The notes beneath the pieces were generated by a model. That model was not told the DNA's origin and did not search any database. It saw only the letters and a list, made by a program, of their open reading frames with translations. From positions 1 to 45,753 of the forward strand of contig NZ_AKXQ01000036.1 in the NCBI RefSeq assembly GCF_000276805.1: a stretch of 45,753 nucleotides of DNA, written 5' to 3'. Source of the stretch: Moritella dasanensis ArB 0140. GTDB taxonomy: Bacteria; Pseudomonadota; Gammaproteobacteria; Enterobacterales; Moritellaceae. This document shows positions 8,801-17,585 of this stretch, in pieces (position 1 is the first letter of the stretch; each line of letters begins with the position of its first letter). A program made the position numbers and the translations under genes.

Positions 8801-9325
8801 TTAGTAATCGATAGTTTCAACTGTTTGGAAACCGTTGGTGAATACACAGATATTACCTGCAATAGTCAGGGATTTTTTAGCGATTTCTTCAGCGTCTAAT
8901 TCGGTATTTTCTAATAATGCCATTGCTGATGCCTGGGCGAAATTACCACCAGAGCCGATCGCGATAAGGTCATTTTCAGGTTGTACTACATCGCCATTAC
9001 CGGTGATGATGAACGAGCTATTTTTATCTGCTACAGCCAATAAGGCTTCTAAATTACGTAGCACTTTGTCAGAACGCCAGTCTTTAGCAAGCTCTACAGC
9101 GGCACGTTCTAGATTACCTTGGTGCGCTTGTAATTTGGCTTCAAAACGTTCGATGAGGGTAAATGCGTCAGCGGTGCCACCGGCAAAACCAGCGATAACT
9201 TGGCCATTGTATAAACGGCGCACTTTTCTTGCGTTGCCTTTCATTACCGTGTTGCCAAGAGAAACTTGTCCGTCTCCGGCCATTACGACTTTGCCTTCAC
9301 GGCGTACAGATACAATAGTAGTCAC
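8801..9325 (-). CDS. hslV: Peptidase subunit HslV of the HslUV protease
   Basis: A 174-residue threonine peptidase of the proteasome beta-subunit fold. The N-terminus MTTIVSVRR leaves the catalytic Thr after Met removal. [14 protein letters not shown] and the [13 protein letters not shown] segment are conserved, and [12 protein letters not shown] lies toward the C-terminus. It forms a dodecamer with HslU hexamers in the cytosol. It is the first gene of hslVU. The ftsN terminator lies upstream, so it should have its own promoter. I did not find a clear sigma32 heat-shock consensus. Confidence 0.97.
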   Translation of the reverse strand: MTTIVSVRREGKVVMAGDGQVSLGNTVMKGNARKVRRLYNGQVIAGFAGGTADAFTLIERFEAKLQAHQGNLERAAVELAKDWRSDKVLRNLEALLAVADKNSSFIITGNGDVVQPENDLIAIGSGGNFAQASAMALLENTELDAEEIAKKSLTIAGNICVFTNGFQTVETIDY

Positions 9326-9382
9326 GATAAAACTCCATTCTAGATTAACTTGAGCGTACCTGGTTGTAGTTAGCTACGCTTC

Positions 9383-9411
9383 ATTATGTTAGGTACAAAA
9401 TGTTAGGTAAA
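9383..9411 (-). promoter_or_regulatory. Candidate hslV promoter
   Basis: On the minus strand, TTTACC (complement of 9406-9411) is separated by exactly 17 bp from CATAAT (complement of 9383-9388), about 60 bp upstream of the hslV ATG. It lies inside a 14-bp tandem repeat. The match is moderate (-35 4/6, -10 5/6). Confidence 0.35.
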
Positions 9412-9427
9412 AAATGCGAGGTAAAAA
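9386..9427. repeat. Three 14-bp tandem repeats upstream of hslV
   Basis: ATGTTAGGTA at 9386-9395 and 9400-9409 and the variant ATGCGAGGTA at 9414-9423 are each followed by a short A-rich spacer, giving a strict 14-bp period. The array abuts the ftsN terminator and overlaps the candidate hslV promoter. Confidence 0.75.
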
Positions 9428-9455
9428 AAACGCCTCATATGATATGAAGCGTTTT
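9423..9455 (-). terminator. Terminator after ftsN
   Basis: On the minus strand AAAACGCTTCATAT pairs with ATATGAGGCGTTTT (complements of 9442-9455 and 9427-9440), with one G-T wobble, and runs into eight T. It separates the priA-argS-ftsN group from hslVU. Confidence 0.8.
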
Positions 9456-9498
9456 CATTACAATATACCAACTAAGGTGGGTATATTTATTTAGTTTT

Positions 9499-10041
9499 TC
9501 AAGGCTTCCACTGCCAAATTTCACAAGTTGTGACACCTGCGCGTTTAATTTGGTGGCGTTCTTTTTCTGCGGTACGTTTACGTTCGTAAGGGCCTAAAAC
9601 GACACGATACCAATTGCCTGTATGACGGACATTGGCAGTATAACCTTGAAAGGCTATCGTTGCTTTCATCGCTTCAGCTTGTGATTGTTGACGGAACGAA
9701 CCACATTGCATTTGATAACGAATACCGGTGTCTTGTTGTGGCGGTATATCAACAATGACTTCTTTTTCTTGCAAGTCTTGCGGATATTGCCACTCTTCCT
9801 TAGGCTTTTCCGGTAATGGTTTTACCGTTAGCTTTTTCGGTTGTATTTTTTTAACTGGTTGTGGTTGTGCTTCTTCTGCAGTGCCACTGATTTGGGCTAA
9901 AAAGTAACCCAAGCCGATTGCCAGCAATAAAAACAGCAAGATCGCCAACACCGGACGTTTCTTTTTAGCAGGTGGTGCCTTTTTAGCACCCCGCTGTTTT
10001 CTCGGCTTCGGGGCGTGCCCCGCGTAATCCTTACGAGCCAT
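9499..10041 (-). CDS. ftsN: Cell division protein FtsN-like SPOR-domain protein
   Basis: A 180-residue bitopic inner-membrane protein. A basic cytoplasmic N-terminus (residues 1-28) precedes one transmembrane segment (about 30-50, LAILLFLLLAIGLGYFLAQI). A Pro/Lys/Glu-rich periplasmic linker follows. The SPOR domain occupies about 105-180 (YQMQCGSFRQQSQAEAMK ... YRVVLGPYERKRTAEKE) and binds denuded septal glycan. The protein is shorter than E. coli FtsN (319) because the linker is reduced. It lies 3 nt after the argS stop and next to hslVU, as in Pseudomonas. Septal function is inferred from the family and location. Confidence 0.85.
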   Translation of the reverse strand: MARKDYAGHAPKPRKQRGAKKAPPAKKKRPVLAILLFLLLAIGLGYFLAQISGTAEEAQPQPVKKIQPKKLTVKPLPEKPKEEWQYPQDLQEKEVIVDIPPQQDTGIRYQMQCGSFRQQSQAEAMKATIAFQGYTANVRHTGNWYRVVLGPYERKRTAEKERHQIKRAGVTTCEIWQWKP

Positions 10042-10044
10042 AAT

Positions 10045-11799
10045 TTACATACGTTCCAAAGTTTCAATGCCTAGCAGATCTAGACCTTGTTTAAGCGTTT
10101 TCGCTGTTAACTGCGCCAGTTTTAGACGGCTTAATTTAACGTCTTCATCTTCAGTACTTAGGATAGGGCAAGCTTCATAGAAACTTGAGAATACGCCAGC
10201 TAGTTCAAACAGGTATGTACATAATGTGTTTGGTGTAGCTCGTTTTGCTACTAGATGCACAATCTCGTTAAACTGGATCAGTTTACCTGCTAACTCTTGT
10301 TCTTTGTCTTCGTTTAGTTGCACTTTAGCTGTGGCTAGTTTTGCTGCTGTTGCTGCATCAACTTTGTTGAAGATACTGCCAACACGCGTACAAGCGTAAA
10401 GCAGGTAAGGGGCTGTATTACCTTCAAAGCTTAACATTGAGTCGAAGTTGAAGATGTAATCACTGCTGCGGTTTTTAGATAAATCGGCATATTTAACCGA
10501 TGAGATACCAACAACGCGAGCGATGTGTTTTAGTTCATCTTCAGCAAGGCTAGGGTTCTTCGCTTTTACTAATGCGTAAGCACGTTCTTCTGCTTCGATG
10601 AGGAGATCAACCAGTTTTACGGTGCCGCCAGAACGCGTTTTGAATGGACGACCATCTTCACCATTCATAGTACCAAAACCAAGATGTTCCAGTGATGTTT
10701 CAGGTTTAACAAAACCAGCTTTTTGTACTACTGAAAATACCTGTTGGAAATGCAGTGCCTGACGTTGGTCAACAAAGTACATGATGCGGTTCGCATTCAG
10801 CTGTTGTTGACGGAAGCGCATTGCTGCAAGATCGGTTGTTGCGTAAAGGAAACCACCACCGTTTTTCTGAATGATTACCGGTAATGGGTCGCCATCTTTG
10901 TTTTTGAATTCATCTAAGAATACACATTTCGCGCCGTTTGATTCTGTTAGTAGACCTTGTGCTTCAAGTTCGTTAACAACGTTATGCAGGTCGTTGTTAT
11001 AGAAGCTCTCGCCACGTACGTCTTCGCGCGTTAGTTTTACGTTTAGGCGTTTGTAGATTTCATGACAATGTGCAAGTGACACGTCATTGAACTCTTGCCA
11101 TAATTTATTGCACTCTGCATCACCAGATTGCAGCATTACCACCATTTCACGTGCGCGTATGGCAAAATCTTCAGATTCGTCGAAACGACCTTTTGCTGCG
11201 CGGTAGAATACTTCTAGATCAGAAAGTTGCATGCTAATTTCTGTATTTTCAGCACGTTTCTCTTCCATGTACGCTAATAGCATACCGAACTGCGTACCCC
11301 AATCACCAACGTGGTTTTGACGGATCACGTTATGACCAAGTAGTTCTAATGTACGTGCAACTGAATCACCAATGATAGATGAACGTAAGTGACCTACGTG
11401 CATTTCTTTGGCTAGATTTGGAGATGATAAATCCACGATTACGTTATCTGGTGTTGCTGTTTTTTGTACTGAAAGGTTTTCATCTTCCAGTGCAATATCA
11501 ATCTGTTGCGCTAACCAGTTTTGGTTTAAGAAGATGTTAATAAAACCTGGGCCTGCGATCTCTGTACGGCTGACTAAGTCTGATTCAGGTAGGTTATCAA
11601 TGATTAGTTGTGCTAACTCACGCGGGTTTTTCTTCGCTGGTTTGGCCATCATCATTGCTAAATTTGTTGCTAAATCACCATGAGCTTTGTCGCGGGTACG
11701 ATCTACTGAGATGCGTGGTTGTGCATCTGCAGGAATGATTTGTTGTTCTTTTAAGATCGTAACGGTTTGCTCGAGTAGCTGTATAATATGCTCTTTCAT
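10045..11799 (-). CDS. argS: Arginyl-tRNA synthetase
   Basis: A 584-residue class Ia synthetase charging tRNA-Arg. The N-terminal Add1 domain (to about residue 110) is typical of ArgRS. The HIGH motif appears as HVGH at 134-137 in [14 protein letters not shown]. ArgRS enzymes commonly lack a canonical KMSKS, and here the equivalent region is [14 protein letters not shown]. The C-terminal anticodon-binding domain ends in [12 protein letters not shown], characteristic of the family. It lies between priA and ftsN, the position occupied by cytR in E. coli and Vibrio. About 100 bp separate it from priA, so a local promoter is possible. Confidence 0.97.
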   Translation of the reverse strand: MKEHIIQLLEQTVTILKEQQIIPADAQPRISVDRTRDKAHGDLATNLAMMMAKPAKKNPRELAQLIIDNLPESDLVSRTEIAGPGFINIFLNQNWLAQQIDIALEDENLSVQKTATPDNVIVDLSSPNLAKEMHVGHLRSSIIGDSVARTLELLGHNVIRQNHVGDWGTQFGMLLAYMEEKRAENTEISMQLSDLEVFYRAAKGRFDESEDFAIRAREMVVMLQSGDAECNKLWQEFNDVSLAHCHEIYKRLNVKLTREDVRGESFYNNDLHNVVNELEAQGLLTESNGAKCVFLDEFKNKDGDPLPVIIQKNGGGFLYATTDLAAMRFRQQQLNANRIMYFVDQRQALHFQQVFSVVQKAGFVKPETSLEHLGFGTMNGEDGRPFKTRSGGTVKLVDLLIEAEERAYALVKAKNPSLAEDELKHIARVVGISSVKYADLSKNRSSDYIFNFDSMLSFEGNTAPYLLYACTRVGSIFNKVDAATAAKLATAKVQLNEDKEQELAGKLIQFNEIVHLVAKRATPNTLCTYLFELAGVFSSFYEACPILSTEDEDVKLSRLKLAQLTAKTLKQGLDLLGIETLERM

Positions 11800-11896
11800 G
11801 GATTCTCTTAACTAGCAATGATGAATGAAATAGACCGATCATTTTAGCCTGATTAGGGCCATTTGACTAGTTAATCGAGGAGAAATACCGATATCC

Positions 11897-14098
11897 TTAC
11901 AACATTTCAGTTGGATCCACATCTAACGACCAACGGGCTTTGCGTGCTGACTTTAACGCTTCTATTTTAGGCATAATCTGGCGCAGTAGCTGAGTGATGT
12001 GCTGACGTTGGGGACCTTGCAACAATAGCTGTAAACGATATTTGCCTGCGCGCTTCTCCATAGGGGCTGGCATTGGCCCTAAACAAAGCAATTGAGGATT
12101 GTGATTATGTGCTTGAACCAGTTGTTTTATTTCGACTAAAAACGCATTGGCTTCACTGAACTGATGGGCTTCTGCGCGAAATAGGGCCTGAAAGCTATAA
12201 GGCGGCAAATTAGCCATTGAACGCGCATGTAATGCAGTTTGAGCAAAGTGTGAATAGCCATTGTTAATCAGGTCTTGAATTAGCTCGTGTTCAGGGTGGT
12301 GAGTTTGGATCGCGACTTCACCTTGCTTAGCTGCTCGTCCCGCGCGTCCTGATACTTGCACAAACAATTGCGCGAGTTTTTCTGGCGCGCGAAAATCACT
12401 GCTAAACAGGGCACTGTCTACGTCAATTAAACCGACTAAGGTAACATCGGGAAAATGATGGCCTTTGGCGAGCATTTGTGTGCCGATTAAAATCCGAAAT
12501 TCTCGTTTACGCACCGCTTCTAATGATTTTTCTAAACTGCCTTTACGACTGGTACTATCGCGGTCAATACGAATAATCGGGTATTGCGGAAAATGTTCGG
12601 CGAGCATGGTTTCGAGTTGTTCAGTACCAAAACCGGCAGTGATGATCTCTTTAGAGTCACAACTTGGGCAACGACGCGGTTTGGGAAATTGCTCATCGCA
12701 ATGGTGACAATGCAATGTATTACGCGATTGATGGTAAGTGTAATAGGTATTACAACGCTGACATTCTGCCATGGAACCACAGGTATGACACATGACGGCT
12801 GGCGCATAACCACGGCGATTAAGAAACAGCAGGACTTGATTACCCGCCGCTAAGTGCGTTGCCATTAAAGCCATAAACTCAGTCGATAACCCTGAGTCTA
12901 ACGATTGATTTTTAATATCAATAAGATGATGGCTGGGCATTTGCGCATTACCCGCACGTTGGGTAAGTTTTAAGTGGCGATATTTACCCGTCATGGCATT
13001 GTGCAGGGTTTCTAATGCAGGAGTTGCAGAACCTAATACCACGGCGATATTATTGCGATGCGCCCTGACAATTGCCAAATCGCGGGCGTGATAGCGGAAT
13101 GTTTCTTGTTGTTTTAGCGAACCATCATGCTCTTCATCAATAATGATCACGCCTAAATCGTGCATAGGGGTGAATATTGCCGATCTTGTGCCAATGACGA
13201 TACCTGCGACACCCGCTTGTGCTTCAAGCCAAGCCTCGCGTCGTTCAGCATCATTTAAACCAGAGTGCAGGGCGACGATTGGCACATTGAAACGGCGTTT
13301 GAAGCGTGAAATTGTTTGCGGTGTAAGACCAATTTCGGGGACGATGACTAACGCTTGCTTGCCCGTCTTTAATACTTTCTCGATAACATTTAAATAAACT
13401 TCAGTTTTACCACTACCCGTCACACCATCGAGTAAGTAGGTGGTAAAGTGATTGATGTCAATTGCGGCGATGGTGATCGCTTGTTCGGTATTAAGCGAAG
13501 GGCGGTTGTCACTGACAACCAAATTCTGACGCCAATGCTGGGCATCATTATCTTGGACTTCAATATATTCTTGGCTGATCAGTCCTTTGTCTTGCAGTGC
13601 TTTGATGGTGGTTGATTTTATATTGGCTAATTTTAAATGTGATTGAGTCAAGCCTGTTTCAGCTAATAACTTGATGGTCTGTAATTGCGCAGGGGTTAAA
13701 CGGTTTAATTCTTTTGCTGTCAACTCATGAGCGCTATCGGTTAATTGCCAAAATGTGTAACTGTTTAATTTCGCCGATTCCAGTTTACGCAATAATACCG
13801 GCAGTGCTTGGGCGATAACTTCGCCGATTGGGTAATGGTAATAATCGGCACACCAATTAAAAAAGGCCAACATCTCTGCCGATAAAATAGCGCTATCATC
13901 GAGTACATTGATAATCGGTTTGAGTTTGGCTAGCGGAAATTCACTGTCGTTTTTAGTGGCTAGCGCAATGCCAATAAGTTGCTTATTCATAAACGGTACA
14001 CAGATCCGCATACCGGGCTCGATGTGTTCATCATCAGAGTAGGTATAATCAAAGCTTCTGCTTAAATGGACTGGAACGGCAACGGCGACAACTGGCAT
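11897..14098 (-). CDS. priA: Primosomal replication-restart helicase PriA
   Basis: A 733-residue superfamily 2 helicase that reloads the replisome at stalled forks. The N-terminal DNA-binding domain (MPVVAVAVPVHLSRSFDY) matches PriA. Walker A GVTGSGKTE is at 225-233 and the DEEH box at 321-324. Two zinc-binding clusters follow in the helicase core (CHTCGSMAECQRC and CHHCDEQFPKPRRCPSC). QVSGRAGRA is motif VI. The length equals that of E. coli PriA (732). It is divergent from rpmE, as in E. coli. Confidence 0.97.
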   Translation of the reverse strand: MPVVAVAVPVHLSRSFDYTYSDDEHIEPGMRICVPFMNKQLIGIALATKNDSEFPLAKLKPIINVLDDSAILSAEMLAFFNWCADYYHYPIGEVIAQALPVLLRKLESAKLNSYTFWQLTDSAHELTAKELNRLTPAQLQTIKLLAETGLTQSHLKLANIKSTTIKALQDKGLISQEYIEVQDNDAQHWRQNLVVSDNRPSLNTEQAITIAAIDINHFTTYLLDGVTGSGKTEVYLNVIEKVLKTGKQALVIVPEIGLTPQTISRFKRRFNVPIVALHSGLNDAERREAWLEAQAGVAGIVIGTRSAIFTPMHDLGVIIIDEEHDGSLKQQETFRYHARDLAIVRAHRNNIAVVLGSATPALETLHNAMTGKYRHLKLTQRAGNAQMPSHHLIDIKNQSLDSGLSTEFMALMATHLAAGNQVLLFLNRRGYAPAVMCHTCGSMAECQRCNTYYTYHQSRNTLHCHHCDEQFPKPRRCPSCDSKEIITAGFGTEQLETMLAEHFPQYPIIRIDRDSTSRKGSLEKSLEAVRKREFRILIGTQMLAKGHHFPDVTLVGLIDVDSALFSSDFRAPEKLAQLFVQVSGRAGRAAKQGEVAIQTHHPEHELIQDLINNGYSHFAQTALHARSMANLPPYSFQALFRAEAHQFSEANAFLVEIKQLVQAHNHNPQLLCLGPMPAPMEKRAGKYRLQLLLQGPQRQHITQLLRQIMPKIEALKSARKARWSLDVDPTEML

Positions 14099-14221
14099 TT
14101 ACTCAACTCTCTTTTTCGGGCTAAATCTGTATTTCGATAGACAGTTTACGGCTGTTAACTAGGTAATGTCTTGATATTTTCTGTTTAATGTTCTATTTGC
14201 AGTTTATTTATGCATCAGCTA

Positions 14222-14249
14222 TTGATATTAGGGGGTAAGATCCTATATT
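14222..14249 (+). promoter_or_regulatory. Probable sigma70 promoter of rpmE
   Basis: TTGATA (14222-14227) lies 16 bp before TATATT (14244-14249). This predicts a start near 14256 and a leader of about 75 nt before the rpmE ATG. Confidence 0.5.
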
Positions 14250-14330
14250 ATTCGCAGCCTAAAAATTCTATAACTTTATGTGGTGTCTGGCAGAGTTTCA
14301 GATGGCGACATAACCAAAATTGAGGTTTCT

Positions 14331-14543
14331 ATGAAACAAGGTATACACCCAGAGTACGCAGCAATCGAAGCAAAATGTTCATGTGGTAACGTTTTCACTA
14401 TGGGCTCTACTCGTGGTAAAAACATCACGCTAGACGTATGTTCAAACTGTCACCCGTTCTACACTGGTAAGCAACGTACTGTTGATACTGGCGGTCGTGT
14501 TGATAAGTTCAACAAACGTTTTGGTGCTCTTGCAGCAAAATAA
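14331..14543 (+). CDS. rpmE: 50S ribosomal protein L31 (zinc-type)
   Basis: A 70-residue L31. It starts MKQGIHPEY and carries the zinc-site cysteines CSCGN (16, 18) and CSNCHPF (37, 40), so it is the C+ form made under zinc sufficiency. The in-frame upstream extension to 14280 is rejected: the ATG at 14331 is preceded by GAGG and gives the family N-terminus. It is single-gene, divergent from priA, with its own promoter and terminator. Confidence 0.96.
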   Translation: MKQGIHPEYAAIEAKCSCGNVFTMGSTRGKNITLDVCSNCHPFYTGKQRTVDTGGRVDKFNKRFGALAAK

Positions 14544-14947
14544 TAATTGTATTTATACAGTTATTTGCAGTGAGTCAAAAGGGTGCCTACGGGTGCCTTT
14601 TTTTATACCTAAAAAATAATTTGAAACATTTATCAAACTTAAAATTAACCTCAGTCATTTCATTTCCATAAAAATCTTCTTCTAAAATTAGCCAAGCATA
14701 TAAAAATAAACACTTCGTACCAGTGCAAAGGTAGAATAAACCACTTAAATTAATGTAGAATCATGCCGACAATATTATTAGCCGGTTTCGCTTAGTGTAA
14801 AATAAAAGTGAGCTGTGTTAAATTAAAGTTAAATACTTGGTATTACATTCAATTATTATTTAATTCCCCAACGTTGTTTCTCACACTTTGTTATTCTTGA
14901 ACTAAGTCTGTGAGTTATGTGCATTCATTTCATTCAGGATATTGCGT
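14544..14947 (+). other. Intergenic region rpmE to malic enzyme
   Basis: About 400 AT-rich bases. The first 60 hold the rpmE terminator; the last part must contain the malic enzyme promoter and its ribosome site (AGGA at 14936-14939). Between them I see only short ORFs of about ten codons and no convincing RNA gene or repeat. Confidence 0.4.
14577..14607 (+). terminator. rpmE terminator
   Basis: AAAAGG (14577-14582) can pair with CCTTTT (14596-14601), with CC/GG pairing inside and a G-U rich internal loop; GGGTGCC is directly repeated. TTTTTTT follows. The stem is imperfect, hence moderate confidence. Confidence 0.55.
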
Positions 14948-16189
14948 ATGTCAGATTTTAGACAGCAAGCATTGGATTACCATGCGAACCCAAAACCAGG
15001 CAAAATTGCTATTCAACTTACTACATCAGCAGAAACGGCCGATGATCTTTCTCTAGCATATAGCCCTGGTGTCGCCGAGCCAGTGCGTGAAATCGCTGCT
15101 AATCCTGACGATGCTTATAAATACACCGCTAAAGGCAACTTAGTTGCAGTGATTACTAATGGTACTGCTATTTTAGGTCTAGGTAACTTAGGCCCACTGG
15201 CTTCAAAACCGGTAATGGAAGGTAAAGCATTATTATTCAAACGTTTTGCAGATATCGACTCGATTGATATTGAAGTGAAACACCGTACAACTGAAGAATT
15301 TATTGATACAGTTGCGAATATCGCGGATACATTTGGTGGCATTAACTTAGAAGATATTAAAGCACCAGAATGTTTTGAAATTGAAAAAGCGTTAATTGCG
15401 CGTTGTAATATCCCGGTATTCCATGATGATCAGCACGGTACTGCGATCGTAACAGCTGCCGGTATGATTAATGCCTTAGATATTCAAGGTAAAGATATTA
15501 CTGAAACCGTGATTGTTTGTATGGGGGCTGGCGCGGCGGCGATTGCTTGTATGGAATTATTGATCTCATGCGGTGCTCAGCGTGAAAAAATCTATATGTT
15601 AGACCGCAAAGGTGTGATCCACACTCGTCGTGATGACATTAATGAATACAAGCAGCGTTTTGCCAATAATACCGATAAGCGTACATTACAAGATGCGATT
15701 AATGGTGCTGACGTATTCGTAGGTGTATCAGGTCCGAATGTATTATCTGCTGACGATGTGAAATTAATGGCCGATAATCCAATTATCTTTGCCTGTTCAA
15801 ATCCAGATCCAGAAATTAAGCCAGAGTTGGCACACGGTGTACGCCAAGATCTGATTATGGCGACGGGTCGTTCTGATTATCCTAACCAAGTGAATAATGT
15901 ATTGTGCTTCCCATTCATTTTCCGTGGCGCATTAGACGCGCGTGCTAGCGTGATTAATGAAGCCATGAAAGTGGCTGCGGTACATGCTATTCGTGAGATA
16001 GCGAAAGAGGAAGTGCCACAATCAGTGTTAGATGCGTCTGGCACGACGTCGTTAGCATTTGGTAAAGAATACATCATACCGAAACCAATGGATCCGCGTT
16101 TATTACCACGTGTAGCTCGTGCAGTTGCTCTGGCTGCGGTTGCAACGGGCGTTTCACGTGTTGAATTACCTGAGAATTACATGCTGTAA
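14948..16189 (+). CDS. Malic enzyme, short NAD(P)-dependent form (MaeB N-domain type)
   Basis: A 413-residue oxidative decarboxylase converting malate to pyruvate and CO2. It matches the catalytic half of MaeB-type enzymes: YSPGVAEPVREI near the N-terminus, LGLGNLGPLASKPVMEGKA with the catalytic lysine region, NLEDIKAPECFEIE for metal, FHDDQHGTAIV, the Rossmann GAGAAAIACMELL, and FACSNPDPEI. The phosphotransacetylase-like C-terminal half of E. coli MaeB is absent. Vibrios carry a similar short gene near rpmE and metJ. ATG at 14948 (AGGA 8 nt upstream) is preferred over TTG at 14942. Cofactor preference cannot be read reliably. Confidence 0.88.
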   Translation: MSDFRQQALDYHANPKPGKIAIQLTTSAETADDLSLAYSPGVAEPVREIAANPDDAYKYTAKGNLVAVITNGTAILGLGNLGPLASKPVMEGKALLFKRFADIDSIDIEVKHRTTEEFIDTVANIADTFGGINLEDIKAPECFEIEKALIARCNIPVFHDDQHGTAIVTAAGMINALDIQGKDITETVIVCMGAGAAAIACMELLISCGAQREKIYMLDRKGVIHTRRDDINEYKQRFANNTDKRTLQDAINGADVFVGVSGPNVLSADDVKLMADNPIIFACSNPDPEIKPELAHGVRQDLIMATGRSDYPNQVNNVLCFPFIFRGALDARASVINEAMKVAAVHAIREIAKEEVPQSVLDASGTTSLAFGKEYIIPKPMDPRLLPRVARAVALAAVATGVSRVELPENYML

Positions 16190-16209
16190 ATTTCTTATGC
16201 AGCTCTAAC

Positions 16210-16243
16210 AAACGCCAAGGTCTATCCTTGGCGTTTGCATTTC
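16210..16243 (+). terminator. Terminator after the malic enzyme gene
   Basis: A perfect 11-bp stem (AAACGCCAAGG 16210-16220 and CCTTGGCGTTT 16226-16236) with loop TCTAT lies 20 nt after the stop. A modest T tract, TTTGCATTTCT, follows. Confidence 0.7.
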
Positions 16244-16295
16244 TGGTCTTATGCTTGTATAAAGAGCCGCTATATTGCCCACATTTAAGGTTCCC

Positions 16296-16946
16296 ATGTC
16301 TGAAGAATACGAAATTGAAGTTATCCCCGTTGTTGTTTCTGAAGAACCAATCGAACTATATAAAATTTTAAAAATTGAGAATCTAGTGACATCGGGCAGT
16401 GAAGCAAAGAACCATATTGCTAACGGTTTTGTATATGTGAATGGTGAAGTTGAAACGCGTAAGCGCAAGAAAATTATGTTTGGCGACATTATTGGCTTTG
16501 ATGGAGAAGCTTACCAAGTCATGTCAGCGGAAGAGCTAGCGTCATACGATGACGCTGATTATGCGGAGACGGATGATGGCGAATATTCTCCTGAAGATGA
16601 ACTTGCTGATCCTGCGGCTTTAGAATCTGACTCTGTAGCAGCATATATGGTAGAACACGATCTGACTGAAGACGCTTTCACAGGCAATAATACGGTTGCT
16701 CAAGATATGTCAGTTGAGCAAGATTTTCACGCTGTAGAAGAAGCGATTGTTGAACCTGTATTTATTACACCAACACCAGCTGCTAAGCCTGTTGTTGACA
16801 GTATCCCTGCAGATAGTTGGGAACAGCCTGAAAAGAAGAAAAAGAACAAAGCTGACGTTAAACCAGTAAAAGTAGCTGAACCTAAACCTAAACCGAAAGC
16901 GGTTGAGAAAAAGAAAAAAGGCCGTGCGGCACCTTTTAATTTTTAG
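16296..16946 (+). CDS. S4-domain RNA-binding protein (YbcJ-like) with a long charged tail
   Basis: A 216-residue protein. Residues about 20-75 form a compact S4-like RNA-binding domain close to E. coli YbcJ: LYKILKIENLVTSGSEAK, then VNGEVETRKRKKIMFGDII. E. coli YbcJ consists of little else (about 70 residues). Here a further 140 residues follow: an acidic region (Asp/Glu/Ala/Tyr, about 85-165), then a Lys/Pro/Ala-rich tail with repeated KPKPK and KKKKG clusters, ending GRAAPFNF. The tail looks disordered. ATG at 16296 is chosen because TAAGG lies 5 nt upstream; TTG at 16275 is rejected. The role is unknown; RNA or ribosome binding is inferred from the fold. Confidence 0.75.
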   Translation: MSEEYEIEVIPVVVSEEPIELYKILKIENLVTSGSEAKNHIANGFVYVNGEVETRKRKKIMFGDIIGFDGEAYQVMSAEELASYDDADYAETDDGEYSPEDELADPAALESDSVAAYMVEHDLTEDAFTGNNTVAQDMSVEQDFHAVEEAIVEPVFITPTPAAKPVVDSIPADSWEQPEKKKKNKADVKPVKVAEPKPKPKAVEKKKKGRAAPFNF

Positions 16947-17009
16947 ATATTACTTTAAGGTATTAACAACAATGCGCGTTTAGAACGCGTATTGGTTACA
17001 GATTAGATC

Positions 17010-17039
17010 AAAAAAGGCTCCTATATGGGAGCCTTTTTT
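17010..17039. terminator. Bidirectional terminator between the S4-domain gene and metJ
   Basis: AAAAAAGGCTCC (17010-17021) pairs perfectly with GGAGCCTTTTTT (17028-17039) around a 6-nt loop. T runs appear on both strands, so it can serve the plus-strand S4-domain gene and the convergent metJ. Confidence 0.85.
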
Positions 17040-17081
17040 ATAAACCGTGAGTCTTTTTATTTATACCCAGGTAATTATTGC

Positions 17082-17408
17082 TTAATCATCTTGTTCTAAA
17101 TAATCATCGATATTAATACCCAGTGCTAACATTTGTGCTTTTGCTTCTGCAGGTATGTTATCTGGTTTGTCTTTGGTTAAATCGTCATCTGCCGGTAATG
17201 GTTGTCCTGTGTAAGCATGTAAAAATGCTTCACATAATAATTCACTGTTAGTCGCATGACGTTGATTGTTAATCTGACGGCGAGTTCTTTCATCTGTCAG
17301 TACTTTCAATACTTTCAAAGGAATTGAAACAGTAATCTTCTTAACCTGTTCACTCTTTTTCCCATGTTCTGCATAGGGACTAATATACTCGCCGTTCCAC
17401 TTCGTCAT
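17082..17408 (-). CDS. metJ: Methionine regulon repressor MetJ
   Basis: A 108-residue ribbon-helix-helix repressor. With S-adenosylmethionine as corepressor it binds tandem 8-bp met boxes. The N-terminal two thirds ([20 protein letters not shown] ... [19 protein letters not shown]) are nearly identical to E. coli MetJ, including the beta-strand KKITVSI that reads the operator. The C-terminus ([14 protein letters not shown]) is more divergent. It is divergent from metL, and met boxes lie in the 177-bp gap, so it probably controls itself and metL. Confidence 0.97.
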   Translation of the reverse strand: MTKWNGEYISPYAEHGKKSEQVKKITVSIPLKVLKVLTDERTRRQINNQRHATNSELLCEAFLHAYTGQPLPADDDLTKDKPDNIPAEAKAQMLALGINIDDYLEQDD

Positions 17409-17490
17409 TTTCGACCTTTGCGTAAATTATTATTTAATGAATAAGTAATAAGTCTACCTTTGAATTTGATTATTGGCAATCAGTATGTAA

Positions 17491-17506
17491 AGAGCTCTAG
17501 ACGTCT
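17491..17506. promoter_or_regulatory. MetJ operator (two adjacent met boxes) between metJ and metL
   Basis: AGAGCTCT (17491-17498) directly abuts AGACGTCT (17499-17506). The second is the exact 8-bp met box consensus and the first matches it at 6 of 8. MetJ binds at least two contiguous boxes cooperatively. The flanking octamers match poorly. Confidence 0.75.
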
Positions 17507-17507
17507 A

Positions 17508-17537
17508 TTGACCTGTTGTGACCTAATGGTGTATGTT
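17508..17537 (+). promoter_or_regulatory. Candidate metL promoter
   Basis: TTGACC (17508-17513) with 18-bp spacing to TATGTT (17532-17537) lies immediately downstream of the met boxes and 48 bp before the metL ATG. The -10 is weak (4/6). Confidence 0.4.
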
Positions 17538-17585
17538 TTGAGGTACTAGTAATACATTAATTCGATATTAAGTTCGGGAGAACGC

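Noticed and set aside
8835-9353. 172-codon plus-strand ORF over hslV
   Set aside because: It lies entirely antisense to the well conserved hslV, has no ribosome site of note and a low-complexity Ser/Ala/Pro/Arg-rich translation.
14544-14947. Hidden small gene or riboswitch between rpmE and malic enzyme
   Set aside because: Only very short ORFs without ribosome sites are seen, and no structured or conserved RNA motif is recognisable.
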